This document shows, piece after piece, positions 31,421 through 41,990 of a stretch of DNA of 64,000 nucleotides (position 1 is the first letter of the stretch; the number at the start of each line of letters is the position of its first letter). A model generated the notes under the pieces. The model worked only from the letters and a program-made list of their open reading frames with translations. It searched no databases and was not told the DNA's origin. The stretch is from Triticum aestivum (taxonomy: Eukaryota > Streptophyta > Magnoliopsida > Poales > Poaceae): the NCBI RefSeq assembly GCF_018294505.1, contig NC_057809.1:419047485-419111484 (forward strand), read 5' to 3'. The translations under genes were made by a program, and so were the position numbers.

Positions 31421-33234
31421 TGCTACCTCTTGAGCACTGCGTTGGTTTTCCCTTGAAGAGGAAAGGGTGATGCAGCAAAGTAGCATAAGTATTTCCCTCA
31501 GTTTTTTAGAACCAAGGTATCAATCCAGTAGGAGGCCACGCACGAGTCCCTCGCACCTACACAAACAAATAAAATCCTCGCAACCAACGCAATAAAGGGG
31601 TTGTCAATCCCTTCACAACCACTTACGAAAGTGAGATCTGATAGATATGATAAGATAATATTTTTGTTATTTTTATGATAAAGATGCAAAGTAAAGAAAG
31701 AAAAATAAACGGAAAAGGAAATAGCTTGTTGACGGAAGATTAATATGGTGGAGATTAGACCCGGGGGCCATAGGTTTCACTAGTGGCTTCTCTCGAGAGC
31801 ATAAGTATTACGGTGGGTGAACAAATTACTGTTGAGCAATTGACAGAATTGAGCATAGTTATGAGAATATCTAGGTATGATCATGTATATAGGCATCACG
31901 TCCGAGACAAGTAGACCGACTCCTTCCTGCATCTACTACTATTACTCCACACATCAACCGCTATCCAGTATGCATCTAGAGTATTAAGTTCAAAAGAACA
32001 GAGTAACGCTTTAAGCAAGATGACATGATGTAGAGGGATAAAGTCATGCAATATGATATAAACCCCATCTTGTTATCCTCGATGGCAACAATACAATACG
32101 TGTCTTGCTGCCCCTACTGTCACTGGGAAAGGACACCGCAAGATTGAACCCAAACTAAGAGCTTCTCCCATTGCAAGAAAGATCAATCTAGTAGGCCAAA
32201 CCAAACTGATAATTCGAAGAGACTTGCAAAGATAACCAATCATACATAAAATAATCCAGAGAAGATTCAAATATTGTTCATAGATAAACTTGATCATAAA
32301 CCCACAATTCATCGGTCTCAACAAACACACCGCAAAAGAAGATTACATCGAATAGATCTCCACAAGAGAGGGGGAGAACTTTGTATTGAGATCCAAAAAG
32401 AGAGAAGAAGCCATCTAGCTAATAACTATGGACCCGAAGGTCTGAAGTAAACTACTCACACTTCATCGGAGAAGTTATGGTGTTGATGTAGAAGCCCTTC
32501 GTGATCGATGCCCCCTCCGGCGGAGCTCCGGAAAAGGCCCTAGGATGGGATCTCACGGATACAGAAAGTTACGGCAGTGGAATTAGGGTTTTGGCTCTGT
32601 ATCTGGTAGTTTGGGGGTACGTAGGTATATATAGGAGGAAGAAGTACATCGGTGGAGCAACATGGGCCCCACNNNNNNNNNNNNNNNNNNNNNNNNNNNN
32701 NNNNNNNNNNNNNNNNNNNNNNNNNNNNNNNNNNNNNNNNNNNNNNNNNNNNNNNNNNNNNNNNNNNNNNNNNNNNNNNNNNNNNNNNNNNNNNNNNNNN
32801 NNNNNNNNNNNNNNNNNNNNNNNNNNNNNNNNNNNNNNNNNNNNNNNNNNNNNNNNNNNNNNNNNNNNNNNNNNNNNNNNNNNNNNNNNNNNNNNNNNNN
32901 NNNNNNNNNNNNNNNNNNNNNNNNNNNNNNNNNNNNNNNNNNNNNNNNNNNTGCCTTCCTGGTTGATGTCTTGACGTAGGGTCTAAGTCCTCTGGATCAT
33001 GTTCGTTCCGAAAATCACGTTCCTGAAGGTTTCATTCCGTTTGGACTCCGTTTGATATTCTTTTTCTGCGAAACTCTGAAATAGGCAAAAAAAGCAATTC
33101 TGGGCTGGGCCTTTGGTTAATAGGTTAGTTGCAAAAATAATATAAAAGTGTATAATAAAGCCCAATAATGTCCAAAACAGGATATAATATAGCATGGAAC
33201 AATAAAAAATTATAGATACGTTGGAGACGTATCA
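31421..33234 (-). repeat. S1 5' LTR with assembly gap
   Basis: Reverse complement of the TGATACGTC..GGTAGCA LTR. It includes a 279-base N gap at 32673-32951, again just upstream (minus sense) of the TATA box. It ends at GACGTATCA and is followed by C LTR sequence. Confidence 0.9.
32673..32951. other. Assembly gap (279 N)
   Basis: Lies at the position homologous to the gap at 18862-19082, in the GC-rich part of the LTR. The preceding GGTGGAGCAACATGGGCCCC matches the edge of that segment. Confidence 0.95.
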
Positions 33235-34005
33235 CCCGCCTCGCCACGTCACGACGCGATGAGACGCGGGTTATGGGATTGAGCCGAGCCGAGCTCACAC
33301 CTACGCGCTTATTTTTGCCAGTCACTAACGGAGAGTTTCTGACAGCTGGGCCACGATCTGAGACGTCGGATCGTGGGTTGTCACGGACTCGGACGTGGGT
33401 TGAGCCCACGTCTCTTCACACGACTGTGCATATATAAGTGTGCGGTGTCTCCCAACCCTAGTCGCCACGATCAGATCGCATTTGCTCACGCGCACGCCCA
33501 CCGTCGTTCTTTTGCTGCTGCTGCCGTTGTTGACTCCATCCCGTCCGCCACGTACACGGTCGACAGGAGAGCAGGTCTCCGAAACCCCGTCCCTCCGGTT
33601 CCTGTACGGGAGAGGGACGAATAGGTTTTTGGGAAGCGACTACGTGACTGTTCGCTGTTCGTCTACTTCCTCTACGTCCATGTCGCCCTCGTCATCACCA
33701 TGTCCACCGACGTTGAACGTGCCGCCGCCGAGAAGCTCGAGGCCGACAAGAAGGCCGCCGAGGACACCGCTGCTGCCGCCACCGCCACGTCGGCTTTTGC
33801 CTGGCCTAGTGAAGGGTATAACGCGTTTATCCCGCTCCTGTTCATTTTTGTATTAGCAGTACTAGCAATATGTGTAGATTTGTCTACTGTTTGCTTAGTA
33901 CGTGCATGTTTAGATCCGAGTCTGTTCGTTGTCAATTCAGTCAATGCCATGCTAGTGATTTATTTATGGATTAAATTAGTCGAAAAATTGCCTATTTACT
34001 CAGCA
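33235..34005 (+). repeat. C 3' LTR, second part
   Basis: Continues the C LTR after S1: GC-rich sequence, a second TATA box (GCATATATAAG, about 33428-33438) and a CTCCCAACCCTAG start-like stretch. A TTTACTCAGCA ending at 34005 is my best guess for the LTR terminus, since copia LTRs of this kind end in CA before the primer site. The sequence beyond belongs to a LINE. Confidence 0.6.
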
Positions 34006-34080
34006 CCAATTGTTGGTCTCTTTTTTTATATCAGAATGATAGCACGTACACACAAAAAAGAAAATATGGTGGCATGTTAA
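33700..34080 (+). other. 126-codon frame across C LTR end
   Basis: ATG in a good context (ACCATGTCC) reads MSTDVERAAAEKLEADKKAA, then three hydrophobic stretches (FIPLLFIFVLAVLAICV, AMLVIYLWIKLV, IVGLFFYI). The first 40 residues resemble the Ala/Lys-rich starts of some copia gag proteins. The frame crosses the inferred LTR end into flanking sequence, so the hydrophobic tail may be meaningless. I do not call it a gene. Confidence 0.3.
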
Positions 34081-34226
34081 TGTTCCATCCGGCAATATAC
34101 CAAAAAACATCACTTGCTGGATCTTAACAAAAAATAAACATCATGAGCTTCTATAGTCTTCATGAGACCCTATATCAGGAGATTGCCAAATATCAGGCGA
34201 GGTTCTTCTAGGCTCGGGAGGGGGAC
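34006..34226 (+). pseudogene. LINE1 RT remnant left of the solo LTR
   Basis: From about 34095, QKTSLAGS, stop, QKINIMSFYSLHETLYQEIA, KYQARFF, then a TAG; these are the conserved residues between RT and the zinc domain. About the first 85 bp are unassigned. Confidence 0.6.
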
Positions 34227-35783
34227 TACTACCTCTTGAGCACTGCGTTGGTTTTCCCTTGAAGAGGAAAGGGTGATGCAGTAAAGTAGCGTAAGTATTT
34301 CCCTTAGTTTTTGAGAATCAAGGTGTCAATCCAGTAGGAGGCCACACGCAAGTCCCTCGTACCTACACAAACAAAAAAGAACCTCACAACCAACACGATA
34401 AAGGGGTTGTCAATCCCTTCACGGTCACTTACGAGAGTGAGATCTGATAGAGATAATAATGATAAGATAAATATTTTTGGTATTTTTATGATATAGATTG
34501 AAAGTAAAGATTGCAAAATAAAATAGATTGGAAACTTATATGATGGAGAATAGACCCGGGGGCCATAGGTTTCACTAGTGGCTTCTCTCAAGATAGCATA
34601 AGTATTACGGTGGGTGAACAAATTACTGTCGAGCAATTGATAGAAAAGCGAATAATTATGAGAATATCTAGGCATGATCATGTATATAGGCATCACGTCC
34701 GTGACAAGTAGACCGACTCCTGCCTGCATCTATTACTATTACTCCACACATCGACCGCTATCCAGCATGCATCTAGAGTATTAAGTTCATAAGAACAGAG
34801 TAACGCCTTAGGTAAGATGACATGATGTAGAGGGATAAACTCAAGCAATATGATATAAACGCCATCTTTTTATTCTCGATGGAAACAATATAATACGTAT
34901 CATTTCCCTTTCTGTCATTGGGATCGAGCACCGCAGATTGAACCCAAAGCTAAGCACTTCTCCCATTGCAAGAAAAATCAATCTAGTAGGCCAAACCAAA
35001 CTGATAATTCAAAGAGACTTGCAAAGAACCAATCATGCATAAAAGATTTCAGAGAAGATTCAAATATTGTTCATAATAGACTTGCTCATAAACCCACAAT
35101 TCATTGGATCTCGACAAACACACCGCAAAAAGAGTTACATCGAATAGATCTCCAAGAATATCGAGGAGAACTTTGTATTGAGATCCAAAGAGAAAGAAGA
35201 AGTCATCTAGCTACTAGCTATTGACCCAAAGGTCTGAAGTAAACTACTCACACATCATCGGAGAGGCCATGGAGTTGATATAGATACCCTCCGTGATCGA
35301 TGCCCCCTCCGGCGGAGCTCCGAAAAAGGCCCCAAGATGGGATCTTTTGGGTACAGAAGGTTGCGGCGGTGGAAATAGGGTTCCATGGTGCTCCTGGATG
35401 TTTTCGGGATATATGAACATATATAGGAGGAAGAAGTAGGTCGGTTGAGCCACAAGGGGGGAGGGCGCGCCCAGGGGGGTAGGCGCGCCCCCTGCCTCGT
35501 GGCCTCCTTGTTGGTTGCTTGACGTCCACTCTAAGTCCTCTGGATCACATTTGTTCCAAAAATCACGCTCCCGAAGGTTTCATTCTGTTTGGACGCCGTT
35601 TGATATTCCTTTTCTGTGAAACACTGAAATAGGCAAAAAAACAACAATTTGCACTCGGCCTTGGGTTAATAGGTTAGTCCCAAAAATAATATAAAAATGT
35701 AAAATAAAGCCCATAAACATCCAAAACAGATAATATAATAGCATGGAACAATCAAAAATTATAGATACATTGGAGACGTATCA
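34227..35783 (-). repeat. Solo LTR of the S (Athila-like) family
   Basis: 1557 bp, reverse orientation, TACTACCTC (mutated from TGCTACCTC) to GACGTATCA. It is flanked by GGGAC (34222-34226) and AGGAC (35784-35788), a 5-bp duplication with one change. LINE protein reads through the duplication. It is a product of LTR-LTR recombination. It retains the GC-rich GGGCGCGCCC palindromic segment (about 35462-35495) that is missing as Ns in S1 and S2. Confidence 0.93.
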
Positions 35784-36839
35784 AGGACAAGCAAAAGTAC
35801 CACATGGTCCGCTAGCCTGACGTTTGTAAACCACGAGATCAAGGAGGGCTCGGGCTCATGTCCTCGAACCGCATGAACCGCAAATAGGGATGGAGGCCTC
35901 TGGCTCGACATCATTGGGAACAAGTACCTTCGTGGCCAGGCACTGGTGGCTCCCAGTTCTGGCAGTCTGTTACCCAGCTCATGTCGATCCTTCGTATAGG
36001 GACCTCCATCTCGGTTGGGCCGGCTCCTCGACCCTGTTCTGGTTTGACTGGTGGGTGAAGGATCGCCTCCTTGCTACTCGGTTTCCAGACTTATTCTCCA
36101 TCGCGGTTGACCCTCGGGTCTCCGTCGAGGTGGCCCTTGTTGACTTAGGGCGCCTCGCATTCCGGCGACCTTTCGGCCCACCGGAAGTGGTCGCCTGGGA
36201 TGAGCTCCTCAAGTGTATAGCCCTCCAGCCCTTGGACGTCGATCAAATGCATGACAACATTTCCTGGGGCCTGGAGCCATCGGGCCGCTTCTCTACCAAG
36301 TCGTTGTACCAGGCCATTGCACCCTCCCTGGCCCCAAACTCGTTTACCTTGATCTGGGACATTCGGCTGCCATCGAAGATTAGGATCTTCTTGTGGCAAT
36401 GGATTCACGGACGAGTCCCCTCTGGCGTGGAGGTCCTAAAGCGAAATGACCCTCGTGATATGACTTGCCTGTTCTGTGGCACATGGGAGGACGCGACACC
36501 TTCTTCATCTGCGTGTCTGCGCAGTTCCTTTGAAGTTGCCTTCGCGAGGTGGTTGGTGGTTGCGTGTCTATCGTGCCTCGCTCCCGCCACATTAGGTGGC
36601 TGATCATAGGGGTTCTCGCTTGGACGCTTTGGATAGTCCGCAATAAACTAGTTATCCAGCGTGCTCCTCTCCGGCGCGTCACTGACGCGATCTTCAAAAT
36701 GTGTGGCTATTTGCAGCTTTGGTGGCAACTTAGCCGCCCGCAGGACCGGGACGCCATCGACATCATCACCGCAGATCTTCGTGCGTTGGCCTTTCGCTTG
36801 GCTCCACCACTATCGCCGCCACCTCTGGAGCTGGACTAG
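35784..36839 (+). pseudogene. LINE1 ORF2 C-terminus with zinc-binding domain
   Basis: Reads QKYHMV, VCKPRDQGGLGLMSSNRMNR, a frame change, then from 35890 STLFWFDWWVKDRL, FPDLFSIAVDPRVSVE and HDNISWGLEPSGRFSTKSLY. The zf-RVT signature IRLPSKIRIFLWQWIHGRVP..CLFCG follows. After another shift near 36530 comes LAWTLWIVRNKLVIQRAP and DLRALAF to a TAG at 36837-36839. The C-terminus of plant L1 ORF2 is intact in outline but frameshifted at least twice. Confidence 0.82.
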
Positions 36840-37077
36840 GCTCTTCGCGCTTCAGTTGCGGTGCCTTGGGGCCGCTCCTTGGGCTTCTACTTGTTGTTTC
36901 GTGTTGTTTTTAAGGCTTGTTGAGTTGTGCTCTCAGCAGTATCCTTACTACCCGTGTGTGTTCGTTTGCTACCTGTTTGTGTGGGCTGTGAACTTATTTG
37001 TGGTTACTTGTGGCTCTGAAGGTTTGATTTATATATAAAGCGGGGCGAAAGTCTTTTTCGATAATAAAAAATAAAAA
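36840..37077 (+). other. LINE1 3' UTR and A-rich tail
   Basis: Noncoding tail ending AGCGGGGCGAAAGTCTTTTT then an ATAATAAAAAATAAAAA tail. Confidence 0.8.
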
Positions 37078-37623
37078 TGGGCCAAAATAGTGTTGTAGGC
37101 AGTCTTAGTACCGTCATTATCATTTCTCATCACTGATCGAACTGGAAACCCGCCAATTCAGATTCTCCAGACAACGCATTATTGCTTCCATCAAAGAAAA
37201 ATATGTCATATAGTGCTCTCACAGTGTACCCCATCAAGCAACATGTTCAGGCACAACATGGTGACAACAGTTAGTGGCAGCTTCACTATGAGTGGCTATA
37301 CTATACATGTACGTACACATCATATCTTTAGTTGCACAAAAAAGAATCCTGGCCATGTCTGTCGAATCACGCAGGATTTCCCCCCCTGGCCTGCGGTAGA
37401 AATATGCATAAATAAATACCCTCGCACACATCCCACGCTCCATATATACTGACAGTTTTGCAGAAGTGTTCCTTCCGAGTGAGCACATACATCGTTTCTT
37501 GTTTTAACTGCATTTCGATCTGCTCAGGTTACGGCGATCGATCGGCTGCAGTTTGGAGGGCACTGCGAGTGGACACCGGCAGACGTCAAGGTTCCTCCAT
37601 AGTGGATTGTTGATGTAGTTTTC
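37078..37623. other. Unrecognised, possibly low-copy sequence
   Basis: No repeat family recognised. It contains a promoter-like stretch (CATAAATAAATACCC near 37406, then CTCCATATATACTGACAG) and a plausible splice acceptor CTGCTCAG at 37520-37527 followed by an 80-bp GC-richer segment (CGATCGATCGGCTGCAG). Frames are short and I can name none. It might be a gene fragment. Confidence 0.35.
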
Positions 37624-38482
37624 GGGTTGTGTTTGATAGGGTGAATGGAGGATGCATGAGGGTAAAAGTTTCCAATCCGATTCATTTTTGCTTGTTTGAT
37701 AGGGTGTATGGGCTCACCTGAGCTATGCTCATCTGATGCATAAAAGTGCCCTCAACCATGTTCATCTCATCCACTCCACACAGGATGCATGGAGGCAGCT
37801 ATGTTGGCCCTGACACTCGTCCCCACCGACCACCTCCAGATATGTTTATTTTTTCAAAAAGAATCAGAATTTCAAAATTTGTTTAAATTTTTGAAAAACT
37901 TTAGAATTTCAGAAAATGGAAAAAATTTGAATTTCAAAATTGTTTAAATTTTCAAAAAAATCATAATTTCAATATTTTTTGAATTTTCAATAAATATTTG
38001 AAATTTCAATTTTTCCAAAAAAATCATAGATGTTCGGAATTTCAAAAGGAAATCAAAATTGGTTTGAATTTTGAAAAAAATAGTATTTTAGTTTTTTATA
38101 AAATATTCAAATTTTGTTTAAATTTTCAAAAAAACTCGTAATTTCAAATATGTTTAAATAAAAAAAATAGAATTTTAAAATTTATTTTAATTTTCCAAAA
38201 AAGTTTCGGAATATCAAATTTTATTCAAATTTTCAAATTATGTTTAAATTTGTGTTGGCATTTTTTCGATTTTGTTCATCATTCAATATTTTTTTTCAGA
38301 ATTCGAAATTGTTCAGCATGTCTAAACACATGCAGGCTGCCAAACAAAATCTCAGCTCAGCATGTCTCAGCGCATACATCACTGCCAAACAACAGCAACT
38401 GCATGGACTCAGCATGTCTACACTCAGCATGTATGAGATGAGAACAATTAGGCTAGGTCCATACATGCTACCAAACACACCC
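37624..38482. mobile_element. Candidate TIR DNA transposon, AT-rich
   Basis: Left end GGGTTGTGTTTGATAG and right end CTACCAAACACACCC form an imperfect inverted repeat. Subterminal CAGCATGTCT and GATGCAT words cluster at both ends. The core (37850-38270) is AT-rich with TTTGAATTTCAAAA repeats. I could not find a matching target duplication, so the superfamily (Harbinger or hAT) is open. No transposase frame. Confidence 0.5.
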
Positions 38483-38695
38483 TCAGAGTCGCAACGCGAG
38501 AGACGATTTCATGGCGGTGATGTGACTTGTGGGAGCGTTTGTTTGGTAGAACGCGCGGATGCTAGACCTGAGCTTCACGAGACATGACATTTTAGTGGTT
38601 CCAGACTTCAAGTCAGAAAGAAGTTTGGAGAGAACTGTCAGATGATGACCCATCCGTTGTGTGGGGATTATATGGCTGCTGGGCTTTACTTAGTA
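38483..38695. other. Unassigned spacer
   Basis: 213 bp between the TIR candidate and the Stowaway MITE. No recognisable repeat or convincing coding frame; host context of both small elements. Confidence 0.4.
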
Positions 38696-38807
38696 CTTTC
38701 TCCGTCTAAAAATACTTGTCGGAAGATGGATGTATCTAGATGTATTTTTGTTCTAAATGCATTCATTTTCATCAATTTCTATGACAAGTATTTTCGAACG
38801 ATGGGAG
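38696..38807. mobile_element. Stowaway MITE (Tc1/mariner), Thalos-like
   Basis: 112 bp, terminal inverted repeats CTTTCTCCGTCTAAAAATAC / reverse of TATTTTCGAACGATGGGAG, flanked by TA dinucleotides (38694-38695, 38808-38809). The inner TACTTGTC and GACAAGTA pair perfectly. Length and ends match Triticeae Stowaway elements. Noncoding. Confidence 0.88.
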
Positions 38808-39180
38808 TACTAATGTTAGGACTGATGATGCAATTGATTACATGATTCATGGCACTTTTTTTCAATTGGTAAACTCACAAAGAGAGAAGATTAAACTGCA
38901 CGTTGTGAATTGAGTGCATCTTAAATGGTTACCTTCCATGTGATGGAACTAGTCTATCGGGGTTCAAGACATAGGCTCTAGACTTGGCATCAATGCTCAC
39001 TTTTTTCTGTATTTATTTGTCATGTTTTCAACAATGTTCGTTCAGTGAAAGATGATGTTTTCATCAACTATGATGCACTTGTAATGACTTCGTCTTCAAG
39101 ATGTGTTGCCTCAATCTCTCCATGAGCAGAGCGGCAAGTGAACCACATGGGCCAGCCCATTCCAAGCAGCATCAACGTAC
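38808..39180 (+). other. SINE- or LINE-tail-like segment
   Basis: GGGGTTCAAGACATAGGCTC (about 38959) followed by GCATCAATGCTCAC and the GATGATGTTTTCATCAAC block resembles a widespread Triticeae short element. A CGTGAGTTCATAGG tail typical of that repeat occurs 2.6 kb away at about 41770, so the element may be split. Weak similarity from memory only. Confidence 0.3.
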
Positions 39181-40060
39181 AACAGGAAGGACTTTAGTTT
39201 ATTCTTATTCTTTTTTGGCTTACGTTTATTTTTCTTATTTACTTTCCTTTTTATTTGTTTCCTCTAAAACAAATTGAATCCGGAATTTATAAAATATCTA
39301 TTTTAAAAACTAATTCATAAATTTAGATAAATGGTTTGCATTTTCGGGATTTTCATAAAATGTTGCATTCTCAAAAATTATTTGGAATTTCAAAAAATGT
39401 TACAGGTATTCCAGTTTGTTCACAAATTCAAAAAACGTCCCGGAATTAAAAAACTTATTCTTGTTTAAAAAATTTGAATTTCGTAAAATGTTCCTTTTAA
39501 AAACTTGTCCACAAATTAAAAATGTTTCAGAATTTGTAAAAAAAATTGTTGAGAATTTGACAGTTGTTCACAATTTTTTTTAGAAATTCCGATTCATGAA
39601 AGTGTTCACAATTTCAGAAAATGGTGACTTTTTTCAAAAATAGTTCTCACTTTTCAAAAGAGTTCCAAATCTGAAAATTGGTTTGCATTGTTAAGAAAAT
39701 GTTAGGATTTACAAAAATAGAAATTTAAAAAATAATTGGAATCCCAAAATTGTTTGGTTGTTCAACAGGTTTGAAATTACAAAAAAACATGTTGTTCAGA
39801 AAATGTTTGTATCTTTAAACATTACTTACCTTTTAAAGAATTGTTTACAATTTCCAAGAAATTTTTGAAATTCAAAGGTGTTCAGATTTGGCTCAGTAGT
39901 TAGTTCTTAAATATTAGCACTGCTAATTAATTAATTAAAATCGCTGACTGCACTAGCTAGGGACAGCGCGTCCGGTTCAATTCCTGCTGAGGGCGCTGCT
40001 TTTTTGTGAATTTTCCCCATTGCTTAATACCAGCGGGGCGAAAGGGCACGCACGTTAATG
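39181..40060. repeat. AT-rich TTCAAAAAATGTT repeats with tRNA-like promoter
   Basis: Many degenerate words of type AATTTCAAAAAATGTT and TTCACAAATT, as in arms of large non-autonomous grass DNA transposons. At 39889-39900 TGGCTCAGTAGT fits a Pol III A box, and GGTTCAATTCC at 39974-39984 fits a B box with one mismatch. The A-B distance of about 75 bp suggests a tRNA-derived repeat rather than a functional tRNA. Confidence 0.45.
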
Positions 40061-41330
40061 GAACAACCCATCCGGGGGCTCTTATGTGCGTCGCGAGCCT
40101 GTTTGCCGCAAGATGCGACAAATAGAAGCTCCTACTTCCCTCTAAGGGCTGGGATGCCCCCTGTTTTATTTTCCTTTTTGTTTGTTTTTTCTTTCTGTTT
40201 TTTTCCTTCTCTAAAATAATTCGGGATTACAATAAGGATTTAAATTTCAAAAAACTTCAATTATATTAAAAATTGTTTTGGAATTCAAAACATATTTATC
40301 ATTTTTTTAAATGACCGTGAAATCCTAAAATATTTGTGGCTTCAAAAAATGTTCGGGATTTTGAAAAACAATGTTGATGACTTCGATAACAATGTTTGGG
40401 AAATAAAAAATGTCATGATTTTAAAAAAATGTTTGTGTATTCAGAAAATATTCACGAAAATGAAAAGATTTTTTGAATTTCGGAAAATGTTCCCAATTTT
40501 TTAAAAAAATCATCAATTCAAAAATGTTCGCTGAATAAAAAACATTTCATGAAATAATGTTCGTGTATTTCAAAAAACTGGTAAATGTGTACGTGCAATG
40601 CACGTTGATATTAGCCCATTTATTAATTGCATGTATATATTATTTAGAATATTATTTGCGCTTTAATTATATGATATACGATGGCACTAATATTTGATAT
40701 GGTATTAATTGCATGTTAAACATGTTGAGTAATTACCATTGGAGTAGTCCGAGTCTTTGGATTGAACTGGTTTAATGGCCGAGATTAGTTGGATCTTCCC
40801 CTTTGGGTGTTTTTATGTTTTAAAATGATGATCCTTAAATGAAAAAAATGTTCCTAATTTTCAAAAATTGCTACCAAATTTCAATGAATGTTTATTGATT
40901 CAAAATAGACAATTAAAAAATGTTCACAAGTTTTAGAAATATGTTCCCAATTTCAAAAATTGTTCTCAAATTCATAAAAATGTTCACGATTAAAGAAAGG
41001 TTGCTTGTTTGTAAAAAATACTCATGAATTTGAAAAATATTCCTGATTTCAAAAAAATATGTGTGAATTCAAAAAATGTTCAAGACTTTCAAAGTGTTCA
41101 AAAAAATTTAAAAGAAAAGAAGAAATATAAATGGAAAAAAGAAAGGGAAGAACAAAAATGAAAAAAGCAGAAAAGTTCAAAGAAAAATAGGAAGGTTCTA
41201 GAACCTTTTGATAACCAAAAAGAGCCAGTTGAGTCAGCCCAGGTGTTCGTAGCGAGGTGTCGGGTTATGCGTTTGGTCTCTATTTGACGACCTACACGCC
41301 AAATAGGATCTCGCCCCTTGCCACTGCTTG
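40061..41330. mobile_element. Candidate Mutator-like foldback element
   Basis: The left part has CGACAAATAGAAGCTCCTAC (about 40108) and the right part CTATTTGACG/CGCCAAATAGG (about 41281-41309), both CAAATAG-based. Between them, T-rich (40160-40210) and A-rich (41100-41170) flanks suggest long inverted arms filled with TTCAAAAAATGTT words. A palindrome ACGTGCA-A-TGCACGT (40592-40606) starts a different insert (about 40580-40830). Boundaries and class are inferred; no transposase. Confidence 0.35.
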
Positions 41331-41990
41331 TTCTGTTTGTCTTCGTCTACTCATTTAACAAATTCTAATTAGCGTAAAAAAATACAAAATCATGATCGGG
41401 TCTGCAGAGGCGGCAGGCGGCAGTTGCAGCCAGCAACATGCTGTGTCTGTCGGCTAGGGACGCGAGGCTGTGAACGGCGACGCAGCGACCAACAACGGCA
41501 ATCAAAAAAGAGGCGATCACCGGGCGAGGCTGCAAGGGTGTATAGATGGTGCCGAAGAAGATACGTAATGGAAGGTCTATTTTCATTGATGTCTTCCGGC
41601 GCCTAAATTGCTATTTTACTGATCGTTTGGATAGATTAATATCTATTTTTAAATTCTTGTTATTTATGTGAGATCTTGCATAGTCGTAGTATACTAGCAT
41701 ATATGACTTTCTTTCTTCATAAACTTTGCAACATCTAAAAATTATTCTTGTCTCTGTCAATTGGGTGTGCGTGAGTTCATAGGTGTAAGTGCATGTGCGT
41801 GTATATGAGCATCTTCTTTTGTACAATGTTTCTGGAAAAAAAACTAGTTGTTACTTATGTTCGTGGCAGACGCAACCTTGAATATGAAGTTGCACACAAC
41901 TTAAAGATATCACACAAATGGCTTACAACTTTTCGTCCGGTTCTTACTCCACCCTTTGGAGTTTCTAATAACCTATTAATATATTTGTTA
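41331..41990. other. Unassigned spacer with SINE-like tail
   Basis: Includes a GC-rich patch (41398-41530) and, at 41763-41841, GTGTGCGTGAGTTCATAGG..GTATATGAGCATC..TGTTTCTGG followed by A8. This is a tail shared by many Triticeae short repeats. No gene recognised. Confidence 0.4.

Larger units (their letters stand above)
17544..33234 (-). mobile_element. Athila-like element S1 (with S2 inserted)
   Basis: Minus-strand element with LTRs of the TGATACGTCTCC..GAGGTAGCA type. The order on the minus strand is 5' LTR 31421-33234, primer site 31392-31409, gag and protease (29105-31184), long noncoding region, polypurine tract 26313-26327, then 3' LTR 26041-26312 plus 17544-18543, split by S2. It lies in the C LTR between near-matching flanks CCCGT/CCCGC. 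No RT, RNase H or integrase is present, so it depends on another element. It resembles the wheat Sabrina/WHAM group by LTR memory. Confidence 0.85.
34006..37077 (+). mobile_element. LINE1: 3' part of an L1-type LINE, split by solo LTR
   Basis: 5'-truncated non-LTR retrotransposon. Before the solo LTR: MSFYSLHETLYQEIAKYQAR (from 34143). After it: QKYHMV, then VCKPRDQGGLGLMSSNRMNR and the zf-RVT region. It ends with a GGTTTGATTTATATATAAAG 3' UTR, GCGGGGCGAAAGTC and an A-rich tail (37061-37077), a very common grass LINE terminus. The left limit is uncertain because C abuts it. Confidence 0.8.

Noticed and set aside
38250..38587. Short frames in the right end of the TIR candidate
   Set aside because: Overlapping frames in different phases over repeated CAGCATGT words; no domain.
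39889..39984. A functional tRNA gene
   Set aside because: A and B boxes are present, but spacing is too long and I cannot fold acceptor and anticodon arms.
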